From the NCBI RefSeq assembly GCF_014490485.1, contig NZ_JACTVA010000016.1, positions 1 through 64,000 on the forward strand: 64,000 nucleotides of DNA. Direction: 5' to 3'. Shown one piece after another: positions 51,321 to 59,356 of this stretch (position 1 is the first letter of the stretch; each line of letters begins with the position of its first letter). The DNA is from Teichococcus aerophilus. GTDB taxonomy: Bacteria; Pseudomonadota; Alphaproteobacteria; Acetobacterales; Acetobacteraceae. The position numbers were made by a program, and so were the translations under genes. The notes under the pieces are model-generated. The model was not told where the DNA came from. It made no database searches and saw nothing but the letters and a program-made list of their open reading frames with translations.

Positions 51321-53476
51321 CAGGACACCAGCTTGGCGAGGAAGCGGGGCAGGACCCGCCGCTCGCTGGACATCACGAAGCCGACCATGCGGCCACCGGC
51401 GGCCAGTACGGCGTTACGGGCGGCGCGGGCCACGCCCTTGTCGGTGCGTTCGGCGCGCAGGGCCAGCAGGTTCACATCCACCATCGCGGTCAGGCGCCGC
51501 ATGGCGTAGCTGTCGGCCGCCGTGGGCGCCACCAGCACCACCACATCCAGTTCCCGCCGCAGCCGGTCCAGCAGGGCGCGCAGGCGGTCGATGCCGGCAT
51601 GCGGGTCCCCCAACACGCTGTCCCGCGCCTCATAGGCCACCCAGAGGTTGGGGATGACGGTGTTGAAGGCCAGCAGCTTGTCCGGGTCCTTCGCCTCGTG
51701 CACGGGGTGGGAGCCCATGGCGCTCATATAGGCGCGGCCATCGGTCTCCAGGTCCACCAGCAGGGTGCGCAGGCCGCGCGCGCGGGCGATCTCGGCCGCG
51801 ACGGCGAGAGCGACGGCGCTGCGGCCATCGTCCTTCCCGGTCGCGACGAACTGGACGAGGGAAAGCCGCTCGCCACTGGCACGGGCATCCAGCAGCATCG
51901 CCGCCAGGTCGGTCACCGGCGGAATGGTCTCGCCGGCATCCAGCTTCGCCCGGGGCGGGATGGAGGCGAGGCCCGGCAGGCTGAGGCCGCGCTCCGCCTC
52001 ATCCGTCGTGGCGAAGGTACGGCGGAACAGGGTGAGCAGGATGGCCGAGGCCATGGCGGCGACGATGGCGCCGAACAGCCCGGCCGCCACCAGGGCGGGG
52101 CGGATATCGCGCGGCTTGGCCGCCGCCTCGGGCGGCTGGGCGACGATGACGGAGGGGGAGCGGGAGCGCTGCGCATCCTCGGCGATGCGCGCCCCGGTCT
52201 CCCGCCCCGCGATCTGGCGGTAGGAGGCTTCCAGCGCGTCCCGCCGGCGGGTCAGGTCGCGCAGCGTGGCCTCGGCCTGCAGCAACTGGCTGGCGCGGGC
52301 CTGGGCTTCCTGCTGCTGCGCCTCCAGCGCCTCCATCTGCCGGCCAGTCGAGGCGGCCTCCACCTCCAGCGACGCCATGTGCAGGGAGAGCTGGTTGATG
52401 GCGGGGTTGCGGATCTCCCGCACCGTCTCGAACCGGTTGCGGTTGGCGGCGGTGATGTTCTGCCGCAGCGTGGCGATGCGCGAGTCCAGCTCCCGCAACG
52501 GCGGCCAGTCGGCCGCGTACTGGGACGCCATCCGCCGCCGCTCCAGGATCAGCTGGGAGAGTTCGTTGCGGGTGGTGTCGTTGGGGGCCAGGTTGGTGGT
52601 CTCGGCCTCCGCCACCACGCGGCTGGGGTATTGGGCCAGGCGCTCCCGCCCCGCCGCCAACTGGGAATCCGTGATCGCCTTGCGCTCGCGCAGCGCATCG
52701 ATGCGGCCGGTGACGCTGGCGAGGCGGGCGCTGGCCACCGTGATGTCGTTCGGCAGGTCCAGGATGCGGTTCTCGGCCCGCAGCCTGGCGATCTGGTCGT
52801 CCAGCTCGTGCAGGGCGGTGGCCATGCGCTCGGTCTCGGCCAGCAGCAGGCGCGAGTCACCCTGGACGAAGATGTCCTGCCGGTGGGCCATGTAGGCCGC
52901 CAGCACGGCATTCAGCGCCGCGATCGACTGTTCCGGCGTGGCCAGCGAGGCGCTGAGCCGCAGCAGGTTGGACGTGTTGGAGGACAGCACCAGCAAGGCG
53001 CTGCGCAGCTTCGCCGCCTGCGCCGGTATCGATTCCTCCTGCGCCGGCAGCAGGCCGAACAAGCGTGGCTCCGCCGCCGGGAAGAACGTGCCGGGCGGGG
53101 CGGAGGAGACGGCGCGGCGCAGCACGACATCGGAGAGGATCATGTCCACCTCCGACTGCACCAGCTTCGGCATCTCGACACTGACGATGGTGGGGCCGGT
53201 GCCGGTCAGGTCCGAGGCGCCGGCGGCCTCCCGGCTCACCTGCACCAGCAGCAGGCCCTCGGCCGACCATTTCACCGGCAGCACCGCGGCGGCGGCGATG
53301 GAAATGGCGGCCGGCACCACGAAGGCCAGTGCGATCAGCTTCTTGCGGACGAAGATGGTGGTCAGGATGTCGCGTGGCGTCAGCGACATCGATGGGTCGG
53401 GCGGCGGCGCCTGCGGCAGGGGCGGGAAGGGCTCGGCCTGGGTTGTTGCATGGCGCGTAACTGGAACGAGGTTCAT
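51320..53476 (-). CDS. Exopolysaccharide chain-length/transport protein (Wzc/GumC-type) with degenerate kinase domain
   Basis: 718 residues. TM1 at ~44-66 (LIALAFVVPAAISIAAAAVL), a Wzz domain, a long periplasmic coiled coil (~180-430, e.g. LEALEAQQQEAQARASQLLQ) with GNVR-like segments, and TM2 ~455-480. The C-terminal domain resembles a BY-kinase: VDLETDGRAYM matches Walker A' (~568-580). However, the Walker A position reads VATGKDDGRSAVALAV without a proper GxxxxGK(T/S), and no tyrosine cluster follows. Probably a structural or regulatory pseudo-kinase. Coupled to the export lipoprotein gene. Expression is divergent from the epimerase gene. Confidence 0.85.
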   Translation of the reverse strand: MNLVPVTRHATTQAEPFPPLPQAPPPDPSMSLTPRDILTTIFVRKKLIALAFVVPAAISIAAAAVLPVKWSAEGLLLVQVSREAAGASDLTGTGPTIVSVEMPKLVQSEVDMILSDVVLRRAVSSAPPGTFFPAAEPRLFGLLPAQEESIPAQAAKLRSALLVLSSNTSNLLRLSASLATPEQSIAALNAVLAAYMAHRQDIFVQGDSRLLLAETERMATALHELDDQIARLRAENRILDLPNDITVASARLASVTGRIDALRERKAITDSQLAAGRERLAQYPSRVVAEAETTNLAPNDTTRNELSQLILERRRMASQYAADWPPLRELDSRIATLRQNITAANRNRFETVREIRNPAINQLSLHMASLEVEAASTGRQMEALEAQQQEAQARASQLLQAEATLRDLTRRRDALEASYRQIAGRETGARIAEDAQRSRSPSVIVAQPPEAAAKPRDIRPALVAAGLFGAIVAAMASAILLTLFRRTFATTDEAERGLSLPGLASIPPRAKLDAGETIPPVTDLAAMLLDARASGERLSLVQFVATGKDDGRSAVALAVAAEIARARGLRTLLVDLETDGRAYMSAMGSHPVHEAKDPDKLLAFNTVIPNLWVAYEARDSVLGDPHAGIDRLRALLDRLRRELDVVVLVAPTAADSYAMRRLTAMVDVNLLALRAERTDKGVARAARNAVLAAGGRMVGFVMSSERRVLPRFLAKLVS

Positions 53477-53712
53477 GAACGGCTTAACCCCATGCCTTCA
53501 GCGCCCGGGCGGGGCGGAAACGCCGTGGCCAGATGCCTCAAGAACGCTTCGAAGTGGTTCACCCGCACCAGCACCCCGCCAAGCACCGGGACGTTCTAGC
53601 AAGCCCCGGCGTCAAGTTTGGTTAACACGCCCCTGGACAGGAGCAAATCAGCAAATGCGCCACGCTGTAGCTTCACTTTCCAGCGGAAAGCTGGGTTTCC
53701 GCCCGATATCGG

Positions 53713-53734
53713 CCGCAACCGACCCTGGTTGCGG
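53713..53734 (+). promoter_or_regulatory. Hairpin upstream of the epimerase gene
   Basis: CCGCAACC (53713-53720) pairs with GGTTGCGG (53727-53734), an 8-bp stem and 6-nt loop, about 26 bp before the epimerase ATG. The divergent gap 53477-53760 also has a small CCAGC/GCTGG hairpin. Promoters for both polysaccharide half-operons are expected here, but no consensus is clear. Confidence 0.4.
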
Positions 53735-53760
53735 GGCAGGTACGATGTAACATGTGGGGC

Positions 53761-54708
53761 ATGACCGATCCTGTCCTCGTTCTCGGCGCCGGTGGCTTCA
53801 TCGGCGATCACATGTTGCATGGCCTCGCCCGGCAGGGCGTACGCGTTATCGCGGGCATGCGCAGCCCGCGCGCTGTGCCGGACGGTATCGAATTGCGCCA
53901 AGTGAATGCGCTGGACGCCGGCTCCATGGCCCAGGCGCTGGAAGGCGTCGGCGCGGTGGTGAACTGCGTGGCGGCGTCGCCCGAGGACATGGGCAAGGCC
54001 ACCCAGGTGCTGGCCCAGGCCGCCGGGCCGCGCCGCATCGTCCATCTCAGCACCATGTCCGTCTACGGCGCGGCCACCGGGCTGGTAATGGAAGACAGCC
54101 CGCTGCGCCCCGAAGGCGCCTATGGCGAGAGCAAGGCCGAGAGCGAGGCGCTGCTGCGCGCCCACGCTGCCCAGGGTGGCTCCGTCATCATGCTGCGGCC
54201 CGGCTGCGTGCACGGCCCCGGCTCTGAAAGCTGGACCGCCCGGCCGGCGCGGCTGTTGCGCGCCGGCCGGCTGGGTGACCTCGGCCCCGCTGGGGATGGC
54301 ATCTGCAACCTGACCTCGGTCGCCGACCTCGTCTCCGCCGCCGCCGCGGCGCTGCGGGTGAGCGACGGCACCGGCCAGGCCTTCAACGTCTCCGACCCCG
54401 AGCCGGAGGAATGGAACGCCTATTTCACGAAGCTCGGCCGCGCCATCGGCGCCACGCCGGTACGCCGCCTCAGCGGCCGGCGCATGAAGGTCGAGAAACT
54501 GGCGGCCTTCCCGCTGAAGGCGATGGAGATCCTCGGCCGCAAGGCCAAACTGCGCACGCCGGACCCGATGCCGCCCTCCCTGCTGCGGCTGTTCCAGCAG
54601 GACATCGTGCTGGACCATCGCCAGGCCGATGCCGGCCTGGGCTTCCGCCGCACCCCACCCGCCGAAGCCCTGGCGGACGCCGCCTCCTGGGCGATGAAGG
54701 CGGCCTGA
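53761..54708 (+). CDS. NAD-dependent epimerase/dehydratase family protein
   Basis: 315 residues of the extended SDR fold. LVLGAGGFIGDHMLHGLARQG is the NAD-binding GxxGxxG (residues ~6-26, shown with overlap); HLSTMSVYG and AYGESKAESEALLRA contain the catalytic Ser/Tyr-x3-Lys (YGESK). LRPGCVHGPGSESW and a C-terminal stretch ending LGFRRTPPAEALADAASW fit sugar-nucleotide epimerases. The ATG at 53761 has GTGGGGC just before it; an in-frame ATG at 53752 is also possible. Likely supplies or modifies a sugar nucleotide for the polysaccharide. Confidence 0.85.
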   Translation: MTDPVLVLGAGGFIGDHMLHGLARQGVRVIAGMRSPRAVPDGIELRQVNALDAGSMAQALEGVGAVVNCVAASPEDMGKATQVLAQAAGPRRIVHLSTMSVYGAATGLVMEDSPLRPEGAYGESKAESEALLRAHAAQGGSVIMLRPGCVHGPGSESWTARPARLLRAGRLGDLGPAGDGICNLTSVADLVSAAAAALRVSDGTGQAFNVSDPEPEEWNAYFTKLGRAIGATPVRRLSGRRMKVEKLAAFPLKAMEILGRKAKLRTPDPMPPSLLRLFQQDIVLDHRQADAGLGFRRTPPAEALADAASWAMKAA

Positions 54709-54743
54709 CCCGGGAGGTTCGCCCTTCGTTGGATGGGAGGGAG

Positions 54744-55123
54744 AAGGCCGGGGAAGGAATTCCCCGGGCCCCATCTTCTTTTTGCGAGTTTGGTGGTGCG
54801 CTTTGGGTTCGGGGGCGGAGGTGGGTGGGCCGGTTGCCGATGTCACGCCGGCTTCGGCGGTCATTGCTCTGATGGCTGGGAAGGCTGGGGAAAGAATTCC
54901 CCAGACCCCATCTTTTTCTGCGAGTTTGGCGGCGCGCTGCAGGTTTGAGAGCTGTCGCTGCTTGATGATCATTGAAATGGGCCATGAGGGCTGAACCCTC
55001 AGTCGCCGGAGGTCCAAGACCTCCGGCGCACCCAGCCGTCTCTCAGTCCCGCCCCAACAACAGCCACACGCAAAAACTCGAAAAAAGAAAAGACGGGGTC
55101 TGGGGAATTCTTTCCCCAGCCTT
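54744..55123. mobile_element. Family A element plus extra end between epimerase and GMC genes
   Basis: Forward ends at 54744 (AAGGCCGGGGAAGGAATTCC) and 54891 (AAGGCTGGGGAAAGAATTCC); one inverted end finishing at 55123. The inner pair (54891-55123, 233 bp) is a complete element with the CAGTCGCCGGAGGTCC core; the outer end is a solo duplicate 36 bp after the epimerase stop. No gene in the 455-bp gap. Confidence 0.82.
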
Positions 55124-55163
55124 CTTCCGCCTTGAGCCCGACGCCAGAACCAAGGTGTGGGCC

Positions 55164-56864
55164 TCAGCCCTGGACAACCGCCTCGGGCTTGGTGGCCTGG
55201 GAAGGCTGCCCCATGTCCCGCTTCAGTTGGGCTGCCATTCGCAGGGCCAGGGCCACGATGGTCAGGGTGGGGTTGGCCTGGCTGGAGGTGGGGAAGACGG
55301 CGGCGCTGGCGACCCACAGATTGTGCATGCCGTGCACGCGGCAATCGGCGTCCACCACGCCAGTGGTGGGGCTGGCGCTCATCCGGGCGGTGCCGATGTG
55401 GTGGCCGCCATAGGCGCCGTCCCGCAGCATGTCGTGGGCGATCTCCTTGGGGTCGAAGTCCAGCGAGCCCTTGCCCCATTTTGCCAGCTCGGTGGCGAGC
55501 AGGCCGTAGGTGGCTTCGGCGGTCCGCAGGTCGCCGGCGGCCCAGCGCCAGTCCACCCGCAGGCGGGGCATGCCCAGCGCGTCCTGGCTGTTGGCCAGGG
55601 TGACGCGGCTGTCCGGGTTCGGCTCCTGCTCCCCATGGAAGTCGAGGGAGAAGACGTTGCCGGGCGGCCGGACGATGATGGAGGGGAATTTGCGCGCGGA
55701 GAGCTTGCGCTTGCGCAGCATGGTCCAGGCGAAGTCCATGGCGCTGAACGGGTCTGACACCATGTTGCGCAGGTGGCGCAGGGTGGGGCCGACGCCCTCG
55801 CCCTCCGTGCCGGCCAGGCGCTTGCGGTATTCGTAGGGCAGCAGCCAGCGCATCAGGTACAGGCCGGAGAGCACGCTGCTGCCGTGGCTGGGGTCCGGGA
55901 TGCGGGGGAAGTGCAGCCGCATCACCGCGTTGCCGACGCCCAGGCGCTCCTGCGCCTCCGGCGTCAGGCTGAGGCGGCGGCGGATATAGGTGCCGTCCCA
56001 CGCTACTTCGTAGCCGTGCTGCACGGCGCCGCGCGGCAGGTTGAGCCGCAGGCGGCCGGAGGTGCCGGCGATGTGGCACATGTAGTAGCGGCCGACGAGG
56101 TCGTGCGCGTTGCCCAGCCCGTTCTCATGCCCCGGGCCGCGGGCGGCCAGCAGCAGCCGCGGCACTTCCAGCCCGCCGGTGGCCAGCACCACGCGGGTGG
56201 CGGCGATGGTGGCGTCCCGGCCGGAGAGGGTGCGCAGGCGCAGGGTCTGCACCGTGGTGCCGTCCGCCGAGCATTCGATGCCGGTGCAGCTGGTGCCCAT
56301 CAGCACCTTCACATGCGGGCTGGCTTCCAGGCGGTGGCCGTAGCGGGCGCCAAAATTCGTGGGCAGGGAGAAGCGCTCGATCCCCTCGGCGCTGAAATCG
56401 GCGGGGGTGAAGCCGGCGATCATCGGCTTCATGCCACCGGGCATGGCGGTGCGGGCGTCGTAATCGTACTCGCCGGCCTCGCACAGCTTGTTGGCGGGCG
56501 GGTACCAGGGTGCCAGCGTCTCCGGCCCGATCGGCCAGCCGGAGTTCGGCATCCAGGACCGGGCGCGGAAATCGATCGGGTCCAGCGGCATGCAGCGGCC
56601 GCCCCAGAGGGTGGTGGAGCCGCCGAACTGCCGCTGGCGGTAGGTATCGGGCGGGGAATGCAGGGCGGGGTCGGCGACCTCCCCGGCATAGAGCGCCTGG
56701 CTGGCGGCATCGGGGATGCGCTGGCCGGCCTCCACCAGAATGACCCGGGCGGGTCCGTTCAGGAATTGCAGGGCCAGGGAAATGCCTGCCGCGCCGGCGC
56801 CGATGATGCACAGGTCAGCCTCCAGCGAGGCGCCATGTTCCAGCGTTTCGGCATCGAGGATCAT
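55164..56864 (-). CDS. GMC family FAD-dependent oxidoreductase
   Basis: 566 residues. FAD-binding DLCIIGAGAAGISLALQFL near residues 17-35; GSTTLWGGRCMPLDPIDF is the second GMC segment; RVVLATGGLEVPRLLLAA the third; C-terminal GGHHIGTARM (488-495 for HHIGTARM) and NPTLTIVALALRMA hold the catalytic His/Asn-type region. GMC enzymes oxidise alcohols or sugars. ATG 56864 gives MILDAETLEHG. It lies between a family A element and a divergent glycosyltransferase-like gene. A sugar-oxidising step on the exopolysaccharide or its precursor is plausible but unproven. Confidence 0.87.
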   Translation of the reverse strand: MILDAETLEHGASLEADLCIIGAGAAGISLALQFLNGPARVILVEAGQRIPDAASQALYAGEVADPALHSPPDTYRQRQFGGSTTLWGGRCMPLDPIDFRARSWMPNSGWPIGPETLAPWYPPANKLCEAGEYDYDARTAMPGGMKPMIAGFTPADFSAEGIERFSLPTNFGARYGHRLEASPHVKVLMGTSCTGIECSADGTTVQTLRLRTLSGRDATIAATRVVLATGGLEVPRLLLAARGPGHENGLGNAHDLVGRYYMCHIAGTSGRLRLNLPRGAVQHGYEVAWDGTYIRRRLSLTPEAQERLGVGNAVMRLHFPRIPDPSHGSSVLSGLYLMRWLLPYEYRKRLAGTEGEGVGPTLRHLRNMVSDPFSAMDFAWTMLRKRKLSARKFPSIIVRPPGNVFSLDFHGEQEPNPDSRVTLANSQDALGMPRLRVDWRWAAGDLRTAEATYGLLATELAKWGKGSLDFDPKEIAHDMLRDGAYGGHHIGTARMSASPTTGVVDADCRVHGMHNLWVASAAVFPTSSQANPTLTIVALALRMAAQLKRDMGQPSQATKPEAVVQG

Positions 56865-56940
56865 TGGGGCAGGGAGCACGGAACTGCGCTTAAAGAAAAG
56901 AGGGCTGTTCAATTTTTTCGCGTCACGATACCTATCCAAC

Positions 56941-57906
56941 ATGGAATTGCGTCGTTCTGCCGCCAAGTTCGTTCGCGATCGTCCCTATCTGTGGGACATT
57001 TTGCACCCGACCTATGACTGGGTCCGGCAAAGGGTGCGGGATGCGCGCATCAAGCGCCTGTTCTCGGACAGGCTCGCCCCCACGGATGAGGCAGGGCAGG
57101 CGCTGATCGCCCAGGCCATCGCCAGTGGGCGGCCCGCCGGCATCGGCAAGATCGGTGGGTTGGAGGGTGAGGCCGCAGGCTTCTTCCTGAACAACCGCCC
57201 GAAGGGCGAACCCTACCCGCCGATGCTGCGGGAGCAGATGTTCCTCAATGTCGGGCTGTTCCCGGTCAATGACGATTCGCTGGACCGCTTCTGCGCCGCG
57301 CTGATCGACGCGGCCAAGCAGCTCGATGTCATGGGCGTCATGGGCTACACCGGCGAGCCGGACGTGCTGCTGAACCACGCCACCCAGGCACGGCTGATTT
57401 CGCTGAAGGCGCTGGACCCCTGGTATTTCGACCAGCCCTGGTCCGCCCAGCTGGCCGGCAAGCGCGTCTGCGTCGTCACGCCCTTCGCCCGCACCATCGA
57501 GGACCAGTATGCCCGCCGGGCCGAGATCTGGCCGGGGCGAGACATCCTGCCGGAATTCCAGCTGCGTACCGTGAAGATGCCCCTCTCCCCCGGCCTGGCC
57601 GATCCGGACGAGGCGAACTGGGAAGAGCGGCTGGAGCGGATCAAGACCGCCGTGGATGCCGAGCCTTATGACGTGCTGCTGGTGGGTGCCGGCGGCATTT
57701 CCCTGCTGCTGGCGGCGCATGCGAAGAAGACCGGCCATGTCGGCTTCCACATGGGCGGGCCGACGCAGGTGCTGTTCGGCGTGCGCGGCCGGCGCTGGGA
57801 CGTGGACGAGTTCTTCCAGAAGCTGATGACCCCGGCCTGGACCCGCCCGAGCGGTGAGGAAGCCCCCTCCGCCGCGCAGAAGATCGAGCGCGGCTGCTAC
57901 TGGTGA
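56941..57906 (+). CDS. Putative GT-D fold glycosyltransferase-like protein
   Basis: 321 residues, no signal or membrane segment. The middle has GRPAGIGKIGGLEGEAAGF (residues ~59-77), at the position of the acidic substrate-binding region of GT-D enzymes, and the C-terminal part YDVLLVGAGGISLLLAAHAK with HMGGPTQVLFGVRGRRW resembles the conserved end of these proteins. No classic DxD is seen. The assignment is by motif resemblance and locus context, so moderate. It starts 76 bp from the divergent GMC gene and converges with the WecG-type gene across a family B element. Confidence 0.62.
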   Translation: MELRRSAAKFVRDRPYLWDILHPTYDWVRQRVRDARIKRLFSDRLAPTDEAGQALIAQAIASGRPAGIGKIGGLEGEAAGFFLNNRPKGEPYPPMLREQMFLNVGLFPVNDDSLDRFCAALIDAAKQLDVMGVMGYTGEPDVLLNHATQARLISLKALDPWYFDQPWSAQLAGKRVCVVTPFARTIEDQYARRAEIWPGRDILPEFQLRTVKMPLSPGLADPDEANWEERLERIKTAVDAEPYDVLLVGAGGISLLLAAHAKKTGHVGFHMGGPTQVLFGVRGRRWDVDEFFQKLMTPAWTRPSGEEAPSAAQKIERGCYW

Positions 57907-57950
57907 GGCGACTCCCTCGGGGCGTGCCCCGGGGTTTGTGAGGGTGGAAC

Positions 57951-58244
57951 GAGGGGGCGCTGCCCTCTCGAACTCCCCTGGCAAGGGATGCGATCCCCTG
58001 CATCCGCGACTCAGGGTGGCGCCTCGATGCGGCCTGGTTCGCCATAAGGATGCTAGATAACAAGGCCGGAGAATGGGTGCGTAGCCACGCCCACTATGTT
58101 TCATATCCGCCGCGCGGTTCGTACCATCCCCGCCAGATAGCCATATTCGGGCGATCCACTTACGGCTGAAGAATATCCAAGAATGGGTTTCCAAAGGCCT
58201 CAGGCCTTTGGCGGGGAGAGTGTGAGAGGGGCGGCGCCCCTCTC
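57951..58244. mobile_element. Family B element between two glycosyltransferase genes
   Basis: The left end (GAGGGGGCGCTGCCCTCTC, CTGGCAAGGGATGCGATCCC) is of the type at 29402; the right end is the inverted form of the other type (CCAAAGGCCTCAGGCCTTTGG and GAGAGGGGCGGCGCCCCTCTC), ending 10 bp from the WecG-type stop. The whole is 294 bp and without a gene. Confidence 0.78.
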
Positions 58245-58253
58245 GCCCATCCT

Positions 58254-59039
58254 TCAGCCGCCGCCGCGCGGCACCTTCATCATCAGCCGCACCAGCGCGG
58301 GCGCCTCCAGGATGTAGCGCTTCCACAGCCGGCGGGGCTCGCTGGCCAGCCGGTGCAGCCATTCCAGATGCGCCTGCTGCACCCAGACCGGCGCCCGCTT
58401 CTTCGCCCCCACCACGAACTCGACCGAGGCACCGACGCACAGCCCGATGCCCACCGCCTGGCCGGAGGCGGTGATCGCCGCCGCCAGCTTCTCCTGCTGC
58501 GGAGAGCCGACACAGAGCAGGACGAAGCGGGAGGGGTGGGCCAGGATGAAGTCCACGCAGGCCTTCACCGCGTCCGGGTTGCGGATGAAGCCCATCGGTG
58601 GGTTGTGGTGCGCCAGGCACTGCAGGCCGTACTTGTCCCGCAACTGCTGCACCATCTCCTCCGTCGCGCCGATGACCGTGACGGGGGTGTCCGGCTGGAT
58701 CACCTCATCGAACAGGCGCTGCGTCAGGTCGGAGCCCGGGGCCACCTGCAGCTTCACGCCGCGCTGGCCGGCCAGCAATTGCAGGATGCGGCTGTCGCAC
58801 AGGGAGAGCCAGGCCGGCTCGTAGAGCGGCAGCAGTTCCGGCTGGCGCTGCAGGCGAATCCAATGATCCGCGTTCGGTGTCACAATGTAGACGAACGGTG
58901 CCGCCGGGTCGCGCTCCGCCAACAAAGCCATGGCCTGGTCCAGGCCGACATCGTCGAAACGGACCGAGAGCAGGTATTGCGATGAAAATGTCACGGTACT
59001 CGGGGCGGTGGGCGTTGCGCTCATTTCAACCTGTACCAT
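58254..59039 (-). CDS. WecG/TagA/CpsF family glycosyltransferase
   Basis: About 261 residues. Family features: FVYIVTPNADHWIRLQRQPE (N-terminal TPNADH), PAWLSLCDSRILQLLAGQRG, GSDLTQRLFDEVI, VTVIGATEEMVQQLRDKYG and a C-terminal LLCVGSPQQEKLAAAI with GASVEFVVGAKKRAPVWVQQ and LEWLHRLASEPRRLWKRY. The enzyme normally adds ManNAc-type or related sugars to an undecaprenyl-linked acceptor. ATG 59039 is used; ATG 59024 with AGGTTGAA before it is equally possible. Divergent from the priming transferase gene, which fits a second assembly step. Confidence 0.9.
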   Translation of the reverse strand: MVQVEMSATPTAPSTVTFSSQYLLSVRFDDVGLDQAMALLAERDPAAPFVYIVTPNADHWIRLQRQPELLPLYEPAWLSLCDSRILQLLAGQRGVKLQVAPGSDLTQRLFDEVIQPDTPVTVIGATEEMVQQLRDKYGLQCLAHHNPPMGFIRNPDAVKACVDFILAHPSRFVLLCVGSPQQEKLAAAITASGQAVGIGLCVGASVEFVVGAKKRAPVWVQQAHLEWLHRLASEPRRLWKRYILEAPALVRLMMKVPRGGG

Positions 59040-59356
59040 GGGGGTTTCTGCTTGATGCCATGATACGGAACGCTTCCTCATGGGCCAGCGCCGATGTGCA
59101 GAAAGAATAATTATTTCGCCCCATGCAGATCACATGTAGAGAGGTAATAATCCCGTGCCCCGGCGTGGGATGCGGCGATGGCCGCCGCGGCGTGACCTCT
59201 CGGCGATCCTTTTGCTGGAATCAGGGGGCTCCTTGAGCAGTCAGGTAAGAGACCGCGTTCCAACCCTTCAGGCCGCGCGGGGCTTCGCATGCCGCCGGCC
59301 GTCCGGGGCCCGCTATCCCTCCAACCGGCGCACGCGCCGCGCATGGGCAGACAGCC
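59040..59356. promoter_or_regulatory. Divergent intergenic region of the exopolysaccharide locus
   Basis: 317 bp between the WecG-type gene and the sugar transferase. It contains a rare A/T-rich patch with a perfect palindrome AATAATTATT (59106-59115) and the nearby GAGAGGTAATAAT. Likely holds both promoters; no consensus is strong enough to mark. No gene is seen. Confidence 0.45.

Noticed and set aside
51599-53599. 666-codon + strand frame opposite the Wzc-type gene
   Set aside because: Shadow of the minus-strand gene; composition low-complexity, no motifs.
53596-56079. 827-codon minus-strand frame across the epimerase and GMC genes
   Set aside because: It crosses two well-supported genes in other frames, as well as a family A element.
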